From assembly GCF_937959485.1 (NCBI RefSeq), contig NZ_CALGPY010000006.1:62001-126000 (forward strand): 64,000 bases of DNA. Reading direction: 5' to 3'. This document shows, in pieces, positions 50,912-60,413 of the stretch. The notes beneath the pieces are model-generated. The model ran no database searches. It saw nothing but the letters and a program-made list of their open reading frames with translations, and was not told where the DNA came from. Position 1 is the stretch's first letter, and each line of letters opens with the position of its first letter. The position numbers were made by a program, and so were the translations under genes. The stretch comes from an uncultured Campylobacter sp. Its GTDB lineage: Bacteria; Campylobacterota; Campylobacteria; Campylobacterales; Campylobacteraceae.

Positions 50912-52778
50912 CCGCGCGCGCTCGGCATGGATCGCAGACGGGACAGAAATTTCACGCGATACCGGCAATTTAAACGAAATAAAATCGCTTGAAAGCGAAG
51001 GAATTTTAAGCGGCACAAAAACTCTAAACGTCGCAATATCTTCGAGTGACGCGGCGCAAAATTTAAAAGCATCACAGAACTCAAAAGCAAAGCGCGATTT
51101 AAAAACGGTGCGGAATTTAGAAGCGTCAAGGGCTGGCGATGCTAGAAAAGACGAGGCGCGAGCTAAGGACGCGGCAAGAAATTTAAAGGCAGAGCAAGCC
51201 GGAAGCGAGAGCAAAGGCGCAAATAATAGCGCAACGCAAATCCGCAAGATAGAGATCTCGCGCTCCGACCTAAACGTCCTGAGTCTGCTCGCAAACGGCG
51301 CTTTCGGCAAGAACTGCGAGCTACTGCGCCCAAGCAAGCTTAGCATCTGCGGTATAAATTTCGTTTTTTCCTGCGCGGACGCAAAAAAAGGCGATATTTT
51401 GGAGCTTTATCTCCGCAAGGACGGCATATCCGAATGCGCCGACAATTCGCTTAGCGGCAGTAGCGGCGCGTATTTGCCAGCTAAAGGATCGCTCAACTTG
51501 CAGTATGGAGTTTCTGCCGCGGCGCAAAATGAGCAGAGTTTTGCGAAAAGCGGCGCAGGTTTCGCGCGCACTGCAAGTGCGCAAAGCGCTATAAACGCCA
51601 CAAGCGAGGGCTTAGACCATATAGAAAGCCTTACTGCGAGCTATGATCAAACTTTTACTTGCAGCGCAGATACAAAATCTGCGAAAAATGCCGCTTTGGA
51701 TTTGGCGAAAAGCTCTAGTGAAAATTCTGCGGTAAATTCCGCGCAGAGCTTTACCGAAAATTCCGCACTCAATCGCGTTTGCAGCGCAGATGCAAAATCC
51801 GTAGCAAATTCGGCGGGAAATTTTATCTCAAATTCCACCGAAAATTTCATTAAAAATTCTACTGTAAATCCCGCTTCTTGCGAGCTTGTCGCGCGCATAG
51901 ACGTTAGCGACGTTTATGCTCCAAGCGCAAGCGAGGTCGCAGGCTCAGTATTTCAAAACGCATACGCAGAGCAAACTGCGGTGCAGGGGCGCATCACGCT
52001 GCTAAAAAATGGTCTTGCAGAGCAAATCGCGCGCATAAAAAAAGTCGCAAGCTCGCTTGCCGCGCCTAAAATTTCAGCGTTTTTTACCTGCGCCGATCCG
52101 ATCCACCGCGTGCATGAGCGGCTGATTAGGCATATGATCGACAAGGCGGATTTCGTGGTGATTTTTTTAACCGGCACGAGCAGCGCGGATGCCCTGCCCT
52201 ACGAGCTACGCAAAAAAACGCTAAGCTATTTGCTGCAAAATTTTTTGGTCGCGCAACGCGCCATGATGATCGATCTGGGCTCGCTTGCGATTTTTGACGA
52301 CAAGCCCGCCCTGCAATGCGCGATCGCAAAAAATTTAGGTATAAACAAAATAATTTTCGGGCAAAATCACGCGAATATGGAACTGTTTTTTGAAGGAGGC
52401 GGCGTGCATTCAGTGCTGGACGAGTATCAAAAGCGCGGCGAAATCGAGATTTTGCTGATGCCCGAATACGTCTATTGCGAGAAGTGCAAGGTGCTCGTAA
52501 GCACCAAAAACTGCCCTCACGGCGCTCATCATCACGTGCATTACCGCACGCAAAATCTAAAAGCACTGCTGCGCGCGGGGATTTTGCCACCCGCGATTTT
52601 TATGCGTAAAGAGATCTCGGCGATGATTTTAAGCGAGCTTTTTCCCGCGCGATTTTCGGATCTGCAAAAGCTCTACGACGAGCTTTTTCCAAACAGCGGG
52701 ATCTTACAGAGCCACGGCGAGAGCGAGTTTTACGAGCAGCTGATGCAGCTGTATCAAACCAGCGCGCTAAAGACGTAG
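50889..52778 (+). CDS. ATP-sulfurylase-family nucleotidyltransferase with low-complexity N-terminus and insertion
   Basis: The C-terminal 240 residues (from about 391) are an ATP-sulfurylase-type domain: TCADPIHRVHERLIR (HxxH motif), KIIFGQNHANMELFFEGGG, and PEYVYCEKCKVLVSTKNCPH (zinc-site cysteines, about 532-551). N-terminal PUA-like part, about 122-180 (ISRSDLNVLSLLANGAFGK). Before it are 120 low-complexity residues, and between the two domains about 185 more, rich in Ser, Ala, Asn and Gln. The start at 50889 has AAAGGA; an earlier one at 50847 would overlap the regulator by 65 bases. The C. jejuni neighbour Cj1609 is the same family. Sulfate activation is likely but not certain. Confidence 0.8.
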   Translation: MASQEKNSRARSAWIADGTEISRDTGNLNEIKSLESEGILSGTKTLNVAISSSDAAQNLKASQNSKAKRDLKTVRNLEASRAGDARKDEARAKDAARNLKAEQAGSESKGANNSATQIRKIEISRSDLNVLSLLANGAFGKNCELLRPSKLSICGINFVFSCADAKKGDILELYLRKDGISECADNSLSGSSGAYLPAKGSLNLQYGVSAAAQNEQSFAKSGAGFARTASAQSAINATSEGLDHIESLTASYDQTFTCSADTKSAKNAALDLAKSSSENSAVNSAQSFTENSALNRVCSADAKSVANSAGNFISNSTENFIKNSTVNPASCELVARIDVSDVYAPSASEVAGSVFQNAYAEQTAVQGRITLLKNGLAEQIARIKKVASSLAAPKISAFFTCADPIHRVHERLIRHMIDKADFVVIFLTGTSSADALPYELRKKTLSYLLQNFLVAQRAMMIDLGSLAIFDDKPALQCAIAKNLGINKIIFGQNHANMELFFEGGGVHSVLDEYQKRGEIEILLMPEYVYCEKCKVLVSTKNCPHGAHHHVHYRTQNLKALLRAGILPPAIFMRKEISAMILSELFPARFSDLQKLYDELFPNSGILQSHGESEFYEQLMQLYQTSALKT

Positions 52779-53373
52779 CGTTTGAGGGCGCAACGCAAAA
52801 AATGACGCGGGATTCATGGCGGCTAGACAGAGGGTAAAATTTTGGCATTAAAATTTACAGCGGCTAGACGTAAAGTAAAATTTCATAGTGCGAAAAGAAA
52901 GGACTGCGCGGAATTTTGTAGCATAAAGAGCGGCGAACGCAGATTTGGCGTAAAATTTTGTGGCGAAGCGGATTTAAAATTTAAGCTTTCGACGAGTGGG
53001 CTTAAATTTAAAAAGCTAGGCGGTCGCAGTAAGCCGCGGCGCATAAAACTCGGCGTGCGGCTCGACAGCTGCCCGCACACACAGAACGCTCTTCGCATCT
53101 TGAGTGGGTTTAAAATTTCCGCGTGGAGCGAGCAAAATTTTAAAATTTTTACGCAAATGAGTAGAATTTTAAAATTCCTACGTTAGTGAGCAAAATTTTG
53201 TGGCGAGCGGATAAAATTAATTTCGTGTAGGCGGACAAATTAATTCTACATGCACGAACGAAATTTAAAATTTCCTAGCACGCGCGAACGAAATTTAAAA
53301 TTCTGCACGCGAGCAGATGCCCTAATTAAAATAAGCGGTAAAATTTTAAAAAGCAAAATTTAAAAGGACAATT
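52779..53373. other. 595-base spacer with a KF-rich open frame and a 30-base period repeat
   Basis: No convincing gene. A 114-codon frame (52842-53186) is built from AAATTT-rich DNA, has no ribosome site and no domain. CGAACGAAATTTAAAATT occurs at 53255-53272 and 53285-53302, thirty bases apart. AAAGGA at the end belongs to pgpA. Confidence 0.5.
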
Positions 53374-53910
53374 ATGGATAAAATTTTCGTTACATTTTTC
53401 GGCGCAGGGTTGCTAAGGCCCGCACCGGGCACCTGGGGCAGCATCGTAGGCTGGATAGTGGGGCTGGCGATTTTGATGCTAGCGGGCGAGGTGACGCTGT
53501 TTTTGTGCGCCGCTCTCGTCTTTTTCGTCTCGCTTAAGATCGTAAGCGATTACGAGAAGCGGACCTGCTCGCACGATAACAGCGAGATCGTCATCGACGA
53601 GGTAGTGGGGGTGTGGATTGCGATGTGCGTCGCCGCGCCCGCGGGCGAGATCTTTTCGCTGCCGCTGCGGGAGCTGATCGCGGGCTTTGAGAGCAGCAGG
53701 ATATCGATCGTCGCGATGATTTTGGCGCTGCTGTTTTTCAGGGCGTTTGACATCTGCAAACCCTCGATCATCGGGCGCGTGGATCGCGACGTGCCGGGTG
53801 GGCTCGGCGTGATGCTGGATGACGTGCTGGCGGGCTTTTTCGCGGGGCTCGGGGTTTTGATAGTTATCTCTTTAGGGATCAAGCTCGGTGCCGCGGGATT
53901 GATTTTTTAA
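53374..53910 (+). CDS. pgpA: Phosphatidylglycerophosphatase A
   Basis: Removes phosphate from phosphatidylglycerol phosphate in the inner membrane. 178 residues with four or five hydrophobic helices. PAPGTWGSIVGW (about 17-28), SEIVIDEVVGVWIA (about 69-82, with the catalytic acidic residues) and the C-terminal RAFDICKPSIIGRVDR and GGLGVMLDDVLAGFFAG are family hallmarks. AAAGGA lies before the ATG. Gene order with the ATP-sulfurylase-like gene is as in C. jejuni (Cj1609-Cj1610). Confidence 0.94.
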   Translation: MDKIFVTFFGAGLLRPAPGTWGSIVGWIVGLAILMLAGEVTLFLCAALVFFVSLKIVSDYEKRTCSHDNSEIVIDEVVGVWIAMCVAAPAGEIFSLPLRELIAGFESSRISIVAMILALLFFRAFDICKPSIIGRVDRDVPGGLGVMLDDVLAGFFAGLGVLIVISLGIKLGAAGLIF

Positions 53911-54409
53911 GCTTTTTTAGACGAGATCGCAGCAAACACAGTGCGATTGCGGGCGCTATCAAGCACCGAAATTTTAAAAACCGCATCTTGAGCGGGCTTA
54001 TGAATTAGCGCAAATTTTAACTTCTGAGGCGCGAGCCCACTTGAAATTAAAATTTAGCGGTATTTATTCGCGCAGCCTGCAAATAAAGCAGGCGCAAAAT
54101 TTTAAAATTTTGCACGAGTCGCGATAAAATTTGCGCGGTCTTAAATTTTAAATTTCGCAGCTTGCAGAATTCTACGGCATAAAAATTTAATTGCGCTGCA
54201 AGAATCAAAATTATGCCGCCTGAAATTTCGTGCGGCTAAATTTTAAAACAAAGCGGCAGGCGCAGCTCGCGCGTAAAATTTTAAAATTTATCGCTAATCG
54301 CAGGCAGTCTAGCGGGGCGCGCTATTAAATTCCAGCAATATTTATGGTTTTGTTTGTAGCATTGCCGCAAAATGCGGGTATCGACGCAAAAAATTTAAAG
54401 GAACGAAAA
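53911..54409. other. 499-base spacer with palindromes, no gene
   Basis: Contains the perfect 20-base palindrome GCAAAATTTTAAAATTTTGC (54094-54113) and several other AAATTTTAAAATTT words. The hydrolase RBS (AAAGGAA) is at its end. No gene seen. Confidence 0.5.
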
Positions 54410-55117
54410 ATGCAAAAGAGCGCGATTGAGATACGCGGCATTCCCGCCGCTGTTTGGGGGAGCCGCTCGAAAAAGGTTTATATCTACGCTCACGGGCAAG
54501 GCGGAAGCAAAGAGGATGCGGAGCTTTTGGCTTCCGTCGTTTGCAAGCAAGGCTGGCAGGTTATTAGCTTTGACCTGCCCGGGCACGGACAGAGGGGGCA
54601 CGAGCCCGCTTCTTGCGATCCGCGGCGCGCTATTTTAGAATTTCGCGAAATCTTATCGTATGCAAAGAAGCGCTGGGACGAGGTCGCGCTGTTTGCCGTT
54701 AGCCTAGGGGCATGGCTCGGCCTGCAAAGCTTCCGCGACGAAAAGCTTAGCGACTGCCTCTTCCTCTCGCCGATACTTGATATGAAATACGTTATTTCAA
54801 ATATTATGCGCAGGGCTGGCGTTAGCGAGGAGCGATTGAAGCAAGAGCGGATGATTTTGACCCCTGCCGGGCAACCGCTTTTTTGGGAATATTGGAGTTT
54901 TGTTTTGAATAATCCGATCACAAAATGGGAAACGCCCAGTAGAATTCTATACGCAGAAAACGACGATATGACGCCTCTTTATATCGTTAGAAATTTTGCA
55001 CAGAAGTTCGACTGCGACTTAAGCGTTATGAAAAACGGAGAGCATTGGTTTCATACACCGCAGCAGCTAGATTATTTGCGTAGTTGGATCAAATCGGCGG
55101 TTGAGAATCGGCGATAA
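54410..55117 (+). CDS. Alpha/beta hydrolase
   Basis: A 235-residue soluble hydrolase. From the ATG at 54410 (AAAGGAA nine bases before it), features are: oxyanion-hole region YIYAHGQGGS (about 25-34), FDLPGHGQRG, the nucleophile in FAVSLGAWLG (about 101-110, A-x-S-x-G form), acid in RILYAENDDMTP (about 184-195) and the final His in GEHWFH. Small carboxylesterase or thioesterase activity is likely; the substrate is unknown. An upstream in-frame start at 54344 has no ribosome site. Confidence 0.82.
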   Translation: MQKSAIEIRGIPAAVWGSRSKKVYIYAHGQGGSKEDAELLASVVCKQGWQVISFDLPGHGQRGHEPASCDPRRAILEFREILSYAKKRWDEVALFAVSLGAWLGLQSFRDEKLSDCLFLSPILDMKYVISNIMRRAGVSEERLKQERMILTPAGQPLFWEYWSFVLNNPITKWETPSRILYAENDDMTPLYIVRNFAQKFDCDLSVMKNGEHWFHTPQQLDYLRSWIKSAVENRR

Positions 55118-55592
55118 AATTCTATGAGAGATTTTAAAACTCACGCCCAAACCCGCGCCGATAAAATTCTGCGCGTCTTCAGGGTGTAAATTTCATGAAT
55201 TTAAGATGATCTTGATATTTTGCTTTAATACGCTTGTTTTATAAGGCGCTTTTCGTAAATCTCAGCTCACATCGCCGTCGTGCGAGACATCTAGCTTCAA
55301 AGCGCCCATCTCATAAATTTAACCGCAATAGCATAAATCATGACCGATATAAATTGCAAACTAAAATATGATTAAAATTTAGCCGATAGGCTGTCAATAC
55401 AAATACAAAAATGCCGATTTTAAAGCTAAATTTTAAAAAATGCCTATAAAGATGAATTCTTGAAATATTAGCATATTTTTGGCACGAGGTGCGAGCCGAT
55501 GTACGGCTTATCGCACTTCACTAGCACTATCGCGCTTTTGCTACACGGACGCTTTACGAATCCATAGCAGTCGCGCGATTAAATTTTAAAAA
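55118..55592. other. 475-base spacer between convergent genes
   Basis: No gene seen. Local composition is less AAATTT-rich than other spacers, and no terminator hairpin is clear. Confidence 0.35.
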
Positions 55593-56060
55593 TTATTTGC
55601 CTATTCTAAAGCCGTTTAGCTTCATATAAGTCGTATCTTTATGAAATGCTTCGCAGCGCTCCCTGTTGCGGTTGATGTTTTCGGTTGTGAAGAAATAGCC
55701 ATCACTATCTTGACGCAAGGTGATCGTCGCGCAAAAGATCATATCGTTTTTAAGTTTCGGTCCTACGCCATAGGTAAAGCTTTGATTGACTGCTAAGCTG
55801 CGTGCCAGATCGCTATCGCTAAACTGTCTGGAACCCGTCATGCTCTTTAGCTCGCGAAAATTTCCTTGATTTAAGTAGTCGCGTTGTATATCTTTAAATA
55901 CGCCTTCAAGCTCGACTGCGTAGGCTTTTACTAAAACCTCGTCCTTAGCACCGCTTAATTTAGGATATATTATTTTTGCTATCACAAAGATTATAATAGC
56001 TAAAAATATTATCCCGCTTACGCCGCCGCCTACTGCCGCACCTTTTCTCATTTTCATCAT
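55593..56060 (-). CDS. Membrane-anchored, pseudopilin-like protein
   Basis: A 155-residue protein with one hydrophobic helix at residues about 15-33 and a soluble domain outside the membrane. The layout (short basic start, helix, then helix LVKAYAVELEGVFKDIQRDYL) resembles pseudopilins, and two cysteines (IFCATITL, ERCEAF) could form a disulfide. No Gly-Phe processing site is clear. Third gene of an overlapping operon; the ATG overlaps the stop of the gene before it (ATGA). Next to uvrB as are similar unknowns in C. jejuni. Confidence 0.65.
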   Translation of the reverse strand: MMKMRKGAAVGGGVSGIIFLAIIIFVIAKIIYPKLSGAKDEVLVKAYAVELEGVFKDIQRDYLNQGNFRELKSMTGSRQFSDSDLARSLAVNQSFTYGVGPKLKNDMIFCATITLRQDSDGYFFTTENINRNRERCEAFHKDTTYMKLNGFRIGK

Positions 56061-56293
56061 TTTACTCCTTCGTCGATGTCCTTTACCAAGGCATCTATTT
56101 TTTTATTAAGCATGAAATTTTCATAGCTTTTTTGGATATAGGCTTCAAGTAGTTCGCCCGCATCCAGATGATCGCTGCCGCGAGTTAAAATCCGCCAGTC
56201 CCTACCGAAGACCTTTGCAAAGTCATCATCCAGGCTTATCGCGTATTTTTTCGTCAAAGACTTACTCGTCAGCTGAACTGAAATTTCTTTCAT
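56057..56293 (-). CDS. Small hypothetical protein, 78 residues
   Basis: A charged soluble protein beginning MKEISVQLTSKSLTKKYAI, with a beta-rich start and helical end. It overlaps both neighbours by four bases, so it is translated together with the coiled-coil gene before it and the membrane protein after it. The layout of a short beta start followed by a helix recalls ZapA-like proteins, but the match is too weak to use. Function unknown. Confidence 0.65.
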   Translation of the reverse strand: MKEISVQLTSKSLTKKYAISLDDDFAKVFGRDWRILTRGSDHLDAGELLEAYIQKSYENFMLNKKIDALVKDIDEGVK

Positions 56294-56550
56294 TTCTCGC
56301 CTAAATTATCGCCTGCCAAAATATCGTCGATCTGTTTGCTTAGATCCTCATCGCTCATCTTACGATACGCCAGATCATTTTCTAGCGTGCCAAGCTGCAT
56401 TCCCAAAGCTTCGTTTTGCGCCTTGACCGTCGCTAGCTCTGTGCGTAGCTTTTCGTTTTCGTCTCTAGCTTCGCTATAGCGTCTAATCAGCTCAGCTACT
56501 TTATTGCTTAAGCCCTCGACCTTTTTCTCTTCGTCAAAGATTGATTCCAT
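56290..56550 (-). CDS. Small coiled-coil protein, 86 residues
   Basis: Nearly all of the protein is a predicted coiled coil (LSNKVAELIRRYSEARDENEKL, here cut, then LRTELATVKAQNEALG), ending in an acidic tail. It is the first gene of the three-gene operon that diverges from uvrB. Small coiled coils of this form act as division or scaffold proteins in other bacteria (ZapB-like in shape), which together with the next two genes suggests a cell-envelope role; this is a guess. Confidence 0.65.
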   Translation of the reverse strand: MESIFDEEKKVEGLSNKVAELIRRYSEARDENEKLRTELATVKAQNEALGMQLGTLENDLAYRKMSDEDLSKQIDDILAGDNLGEK

Positions 56551-56567
56551 TATTTCGCCTTTTCTGA

Positions 56568-56573
56568 TATAAT
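56568..56573 (+). promoter_or_regulatory. -10 element of uvrB
   Basis: TATAAT lies five bases before an in-frame ATG at 56578. Transcription would begin near 56580, after that ATG, so the ATG cannot be the usual start; the TTG at 56620 is. Confidence 0.55.
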
Positions 56574-56619
56574 TTAAATGAAAATATTACCCAATTTTGG
56601 CTTTAAAAAAGGAAAAATT

Positions 56620-58596
56620 TTGCAAAATTTTAAAATCGAGAGCAAATTCTCCCCGAGCGAGGATCAAGAAAAAGCGATCGAAGGCATCGTCGCGGGCTTT
56701 CAAAGCGGCAACAAATACCAAACTCTTCTCGGCGTTACCGGCTCGGGTAAGACTTTCAGCATGGCAAATATCATCAAGCGCCTCGGAATTCCTGCGCTCG
56801 TAATGACGCATAATAAATCTCTCGCAGCGCAGCTTTATAGCGAATTTAAGGGCTTTTTCCCGCAAAACCACGTCGAGTACTTCATCAGCTACTACGATTA
56901 TTATCAGCCCGAGGCCTATATCCCTAGGCAGGATCTTTTCATCGAAAAGGACAGCGACGTAAATGCTGAGCTCGAGCGCTTGCGGCTAAGCGCCACGGCG
57001 AGTTTGCTGAGCTTCGACGACGTCATCACCGTGGCGTCGGTTTCGGCAAACTACGGTCTGGGCGATCCCGCCGAATACAAAGGCATGGTGCTGTTTTTTG
57101 AGATCGGATCAAAATTTAGCACTAAATTTTTGCTTCGCAAGCTCGTCGATATGGGCTACAAACGCAACGACGATTTTTTTGATCGCGGGAATTTTCGCGT
57201 AAACGGCGACGTGATCGACATCTATCCCGCGTATTTTAACGACGAGGCGTTTAGGATCGAGTTTTTCGGCGACGAGATAGAGGCGATGTATCATCTAGAC
57301 GTGCTCGAAAACAAAAAGACTCAGAGCGTCAAAAAATTTATCCTTTATCCGACGAGCCAGTTCATCGTGGGCGAGCAGCGCCTGAAATCAACGATCAAAG
57401 GGATCGAGGATGAGCTTGAGCAGAGGCTAAAATTTTTCGAGGACGCGGGCAAGCTCGTAGAGGCGCAGCGACTGAAAGGGCGAGTGGAGTTTGATCTTGA
57501 GATGCTGGGTGCTACGGGAATGTGTAAGGGGATCGAAAACTACGCGCGCTATCTGACCGGTCAAAAGCCGGGCGAGACGCCCTATTCGCTCTTTGATTAT
57601 TACGAGAGCAAAGGCAAGGACTATCTCGTCATCGTCGACGAAAGCCACGTGAGCCTGCCGCAGTTTCGCGGTATGTTTGCAGGAGATCGCAGCCGCAAAG
57701 AAACGCTCGTAGAATATGGCTTCCGTCTGCCATCAGCTCTTGATAACCGCCCGCTGATGTTTGATGAGTTTATCAACAAAAAAGCTAAATTTCTATTCGT
57801 CTCCGCAACGCCAAATGATTACGAGCTGGATCTTAGTCGCGGAGCCGTATATGAGCAGATACTGCGCCCGACGGGACTACTCGATCCGCAGATTATCTTA
57901 AAAGACAGCGACAACCAGGTCGAAATTTTACACGATATGGCAAAGGAGGTCATCGCGCGCGGCGAGCGGATCTTAGTAACCGTGCTAACCAAAAAGATGG
58001 CGGAGGAGCTGAGCAAATACTATCTAGAGCTTGGGCTTAAGGTCAAATATATGCACTCGGATATCGATGCGATCGAGCGCAACGAGCTCATCCGCGGCCT
58101 TCGCAGCGGCGAATACGATATGCTAATCGGTATAAATTTGCTCCGCGAGGGGCTCGATCTGCCCGAAGTAAGCCTTATCGCGATCATGGATGCCGATAAG
58201 GAGGGCTTTTTGCGCTCGCGCACCAGTCTCATTCAGACGATGGGGCGAGCTGCGCGAAACGTGCACGGGCAGGTCGTGATGTTTTGCAAAAAGATCACCG
58301 CTTCGATGCAAGAGGCGATCGATATCACTCAAAAGCGCCGCAAATTTCAAGATGAATACAACCGCGCCCACGGCATAACCCCGCATTCTGCGAGCCGCAA
58401 TATCGAGAATAGCCTAAAGATCGAGGACGGCACCGAAATTTTAAGAAAGGGTGCCAATTTGGAGAAGATGCCTGCCGCCGAGCGCGCCAAGATCGTAAAG
58501 GAGCTCCGCAAGCAGATGCTCGAAGCCGCAGCCGCTCTGGAGTTTGAAAAGGCCGCGGCGCTGCGCGATGAGATCGCAAAACTTAGGAAGCTGTAA
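56620..58596 (+). CDS. uvrB: UvrB, excision nuclease subunit B
   Basis: DNA-damage verification helicase of nucleotide excision repair. With the TTG at 56620 (AAGGA seven bases before) it has 658 residues, normal for the family. Walker A GVTGSGKTFSMA (about 37-48), the damage-binding beta hairpin YYDYYQPEAYIP (about 92-103), DESHVSLPQ (about 337-345), helicase motifs LREGLDLPEVSL and MGRAARN, and the C-terminal UVR motif (LEFEKAAALRDEI) are all present. Confidence 0.95.
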   Translation: MQNFKIESKFSPSEDQEKAIEGIVAGFQSGNKYQTLLGVTGSGKTFSMANIIKRLGIPALVMTHNKSLAAQLYSEFKGFFPQNHVEYFISYYDYYQPEAYIPRQDLFIEKDSDVNAELERLRLSATASLLSFDDVITVASVSANYGLGDPAEYKGMVLFFEIGSKFSTKFLLRKLVDMGYKRNDDFFDRGNFRVNGDVIDIYPAYFNDEAFRIEFFGDEIEAMYHLDVLENKKTQSVKKFILYPTSQFIVGEQRLKSTIKGIEDELEQRLKFFEDAGKLVEAQRLKGRVEFDLEMLGATGMCKGIENYARYLTGQKPGETPYSLFDYYESKGKDYLVIVDESHVSLPQFRGMFAGDRSRKETLVEYGFRLPSALDNRPLMFDEFINKKAKFLFVSATPNDYELDLSRGAVYEQILRPTGLLDPQIILKDSDNQVEILHDMAKEVIARGERILVTVLTKKMAEELSKYYLELGLKVKYMHSDIDAIERNELIRGLRSGEYDMLIGINLLREGLDLPEVSLIAIMDADKEGFLRSRTSLIQTMGRAARNVHGQVVMFCKKITASMQEAIDITQKRRKFQDEYNRAHGITPHSASRNIENSLKIEDGTEILRKGANLEKMPAAERAKIVKELRKQMLEAAAALEFEKAAALRDEIAKLRKL

Positions 58597-59517
58597 ATCG
58601 CAAGAACTCAAAACGTCGTGAAATTTGCGCGTGAAATTTCGTCGATCGGCGCGTAAAATTTGCGCGCTAAATGTCGTAAAGCAAAGCGCAAAATTTGCGT
58701 GTTAAATTTCATCGAGAAAAGAGAGAAATTTGTGCGATCTGCACGTTAAATGCCGCAAAATGGAGCATAAAATTTAGGCGTGATCCGCGAGGCGGGTTTT
58801 AAAATTTGCTCGCTCGATTTAAGATGATTTGCACGCGAAATTTATAGATCGATTTTCTCGCCAAATTTACACTCTGCGCCCCCCCTGCCGCGCCGGACGC
58901 GCGATCCGTAAATCTACGCGCCGAACTTTTTGCTCTCGCCGACTTCCTTATTTGCAAATTTGCGCACCGAGCTTTTGTTTCAACTTACTTTCAATCCGCA
59001 ATTTGCGAGCCCGATTTGCGGCAGTCGCACTACCCCACTCTATACCACCGCGCGCCTTTACGCTTTTTTTCACTTTTTTGCATCTCTCCGCAGCTATCTT
59101 CGATTTTTTTCCGCGCGCCCTGCGTTTAAATTCTGTCGCTTCGCTCGTTCAATCCGTAGCGGCTATGAGCGGATATGCGCCCAGACGCCGAATTTTCGCG
59201 TTCTTTTTACGCGCCGTTGTGCGCGGATACTTTCAAAATTTTTCGTAGAATTCCAAGCCTGCCTACGCCTACATTCGCGCCGCCGTCATAAACGCTCGCT
59301 TTGAGGGCACGAACGAAGTATTTGCGCGACACGGCGCAGGAAATGAAATTTAGACGCCGCCTTGTCAAAGCGTATCTTAGTCGCTGCAGTGCGCCGCAAA
59401 ATTTCAAAACGGCAACGAGCCGCGATTAAATTTATCCGCAGGAGTGCGCCATAACGCGCCGATTTGCGCGCTGCGTAAATTTTAAAATCGCCTCTAAATT
59501 TGAAATTTTATCCGCTG
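58597..59517. other. 920-base spacer after uvrB, no gene
   Basis: Two overlapping frames (58829-59248 and 58930-59304) have no ribosome site and unlikely composition (rich in Arg, Phe, Cys). AAATTT words dominate the first 250 bases, each followed by GCG-rich pieces. I see no RNA gene. Confidence 0.45.
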
Positions 59518-59964
59518 TTAATACTCTCCGCAAAACTCTAAATTTTCCACTCGCAGCGGTCTTTCGCCCTCGAAAATCACCCCGATGCCGAAAGGCTCGC
59601 AAATATCAAGCGCGCCGGACCCCAGCAGCCACTGCGTATCGCGTGCGTAAAACGTGCATTGCGGCAGCTCAAACGGCAGATCGCAAACGGGCGCGTCAAG
59701 CAGCCTAAGCTCATCCTCGCTCAAACGATACTCGCGTCTAAGCTCGTCTCGCAGGAAGACAAGAGCGTCTTTTACGTACCGATCGATGTCCCAGGCGTCG
59801 CTGCGCGAGTAAGACCCCGCATCGTCCACATCCGCCATATCTGCAGATACAAGACAAAACGGTACCTCGCTAGAGCTTTCGCTTTTTAGCTCCGCATACC
59901 AAATAAAGCCCTCGTCCGTCGCGACTTTTTCAAGCTCGCCAAATTTCCAAGCCATTTTTTGCAT
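59518..59964 (-). CDS. Hypothetical acidic protein
   Basis: A 148-residue acidic soluble protein, rich in Asp, Glu and aromatic residues, with no signal peptide. Pieces such as DIDRYVKDALVFLRDELRREY and ENLEFCGEY are protein-like but fit no family I know. Its size and acidity resemble the immunity proteins at the start of the window, but it is isolated between long spacers. No clear ribosome site beyond GGGG before the ATG. Confidence 0.6.
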   Translation of the reverse strand: MQKMAWKFGELEKVATDEGFIWYAELKSESSSEVPFCLVSADMADVDDAGSYSRSDAWDIDRYVKDALVFLRDELRREYRLSEDELRLLDAPVCDLPFELPQCTFYARDTQWLLGSGALDICEPFGIGVIFEGERPLRVENLEFCGEY

Positions 59965-60413
59965 TTTATTTCCGCCCCATATTTTCGCTCATCTTTTAAA
60001 ATTTCGATGCTGCACCCGTTTTTGCGCGCCGTGTTTAAATCCGCACCGAAGTAGAATCCCGCTCGCTTCTTAAGCGGACGAGCAATGATAACGAAGTAGA
60101 TTACTTTTAAATTTTAAAATTTCAATGAAAGCCGCTTTAAATTTAAAATTTCAAAAGACCCTCCGCTGTCCGCCGTGAGCAGCGATGAAATTTTAACTCC
60201 GCATCTTACGACGAAATTTTAAAATTTAGCTCGTCGTAGAGACAACGCGCCGTAAAATTTCACGCCGAAATTTCAAAACGAAATTTTAAGCCGAAACTAA
60301 CTCGAAATTCCACGCCCGTAGCGCAAAATTTAAAGCTCAAAAAATTCCATCGCGGCGACTTAGAATTTTACTCGTTAAATTTTATAAATTTGTGCGCTTT
60401 TAAATCCGCAAAT
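59965..60413. other. 449-base spacer with a long hairpin
   Basis: No gene. TACGACGA and TCGTCGTA (60207-60214 and 60231-60238) flank an AATTTTAAAATT core, giving a hairpin of the same class as the other AAATTTTAAAATTT palindromes. Confidence 0.45.

Noticed and set aside
52842..53186. KF-rich 114-codon frame between the ATP-sulfurylase-like gene and pgpA
   Set aside because: AAATTT words read in frame, no ribosome site, and its ends do not match the neighbouring genes.
56578..56619. ATG start of uvrB at 56578
   Set aside because: It precedes the expected transcription start given by TATAAT at 56568; the TTG at 56620 has a ribosome site and gives the normal length.
58829..59304. Two overlapping frames after uvrB
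   Set aside because: Unlikely composition, overlapping frames, no ribosome site or domain.
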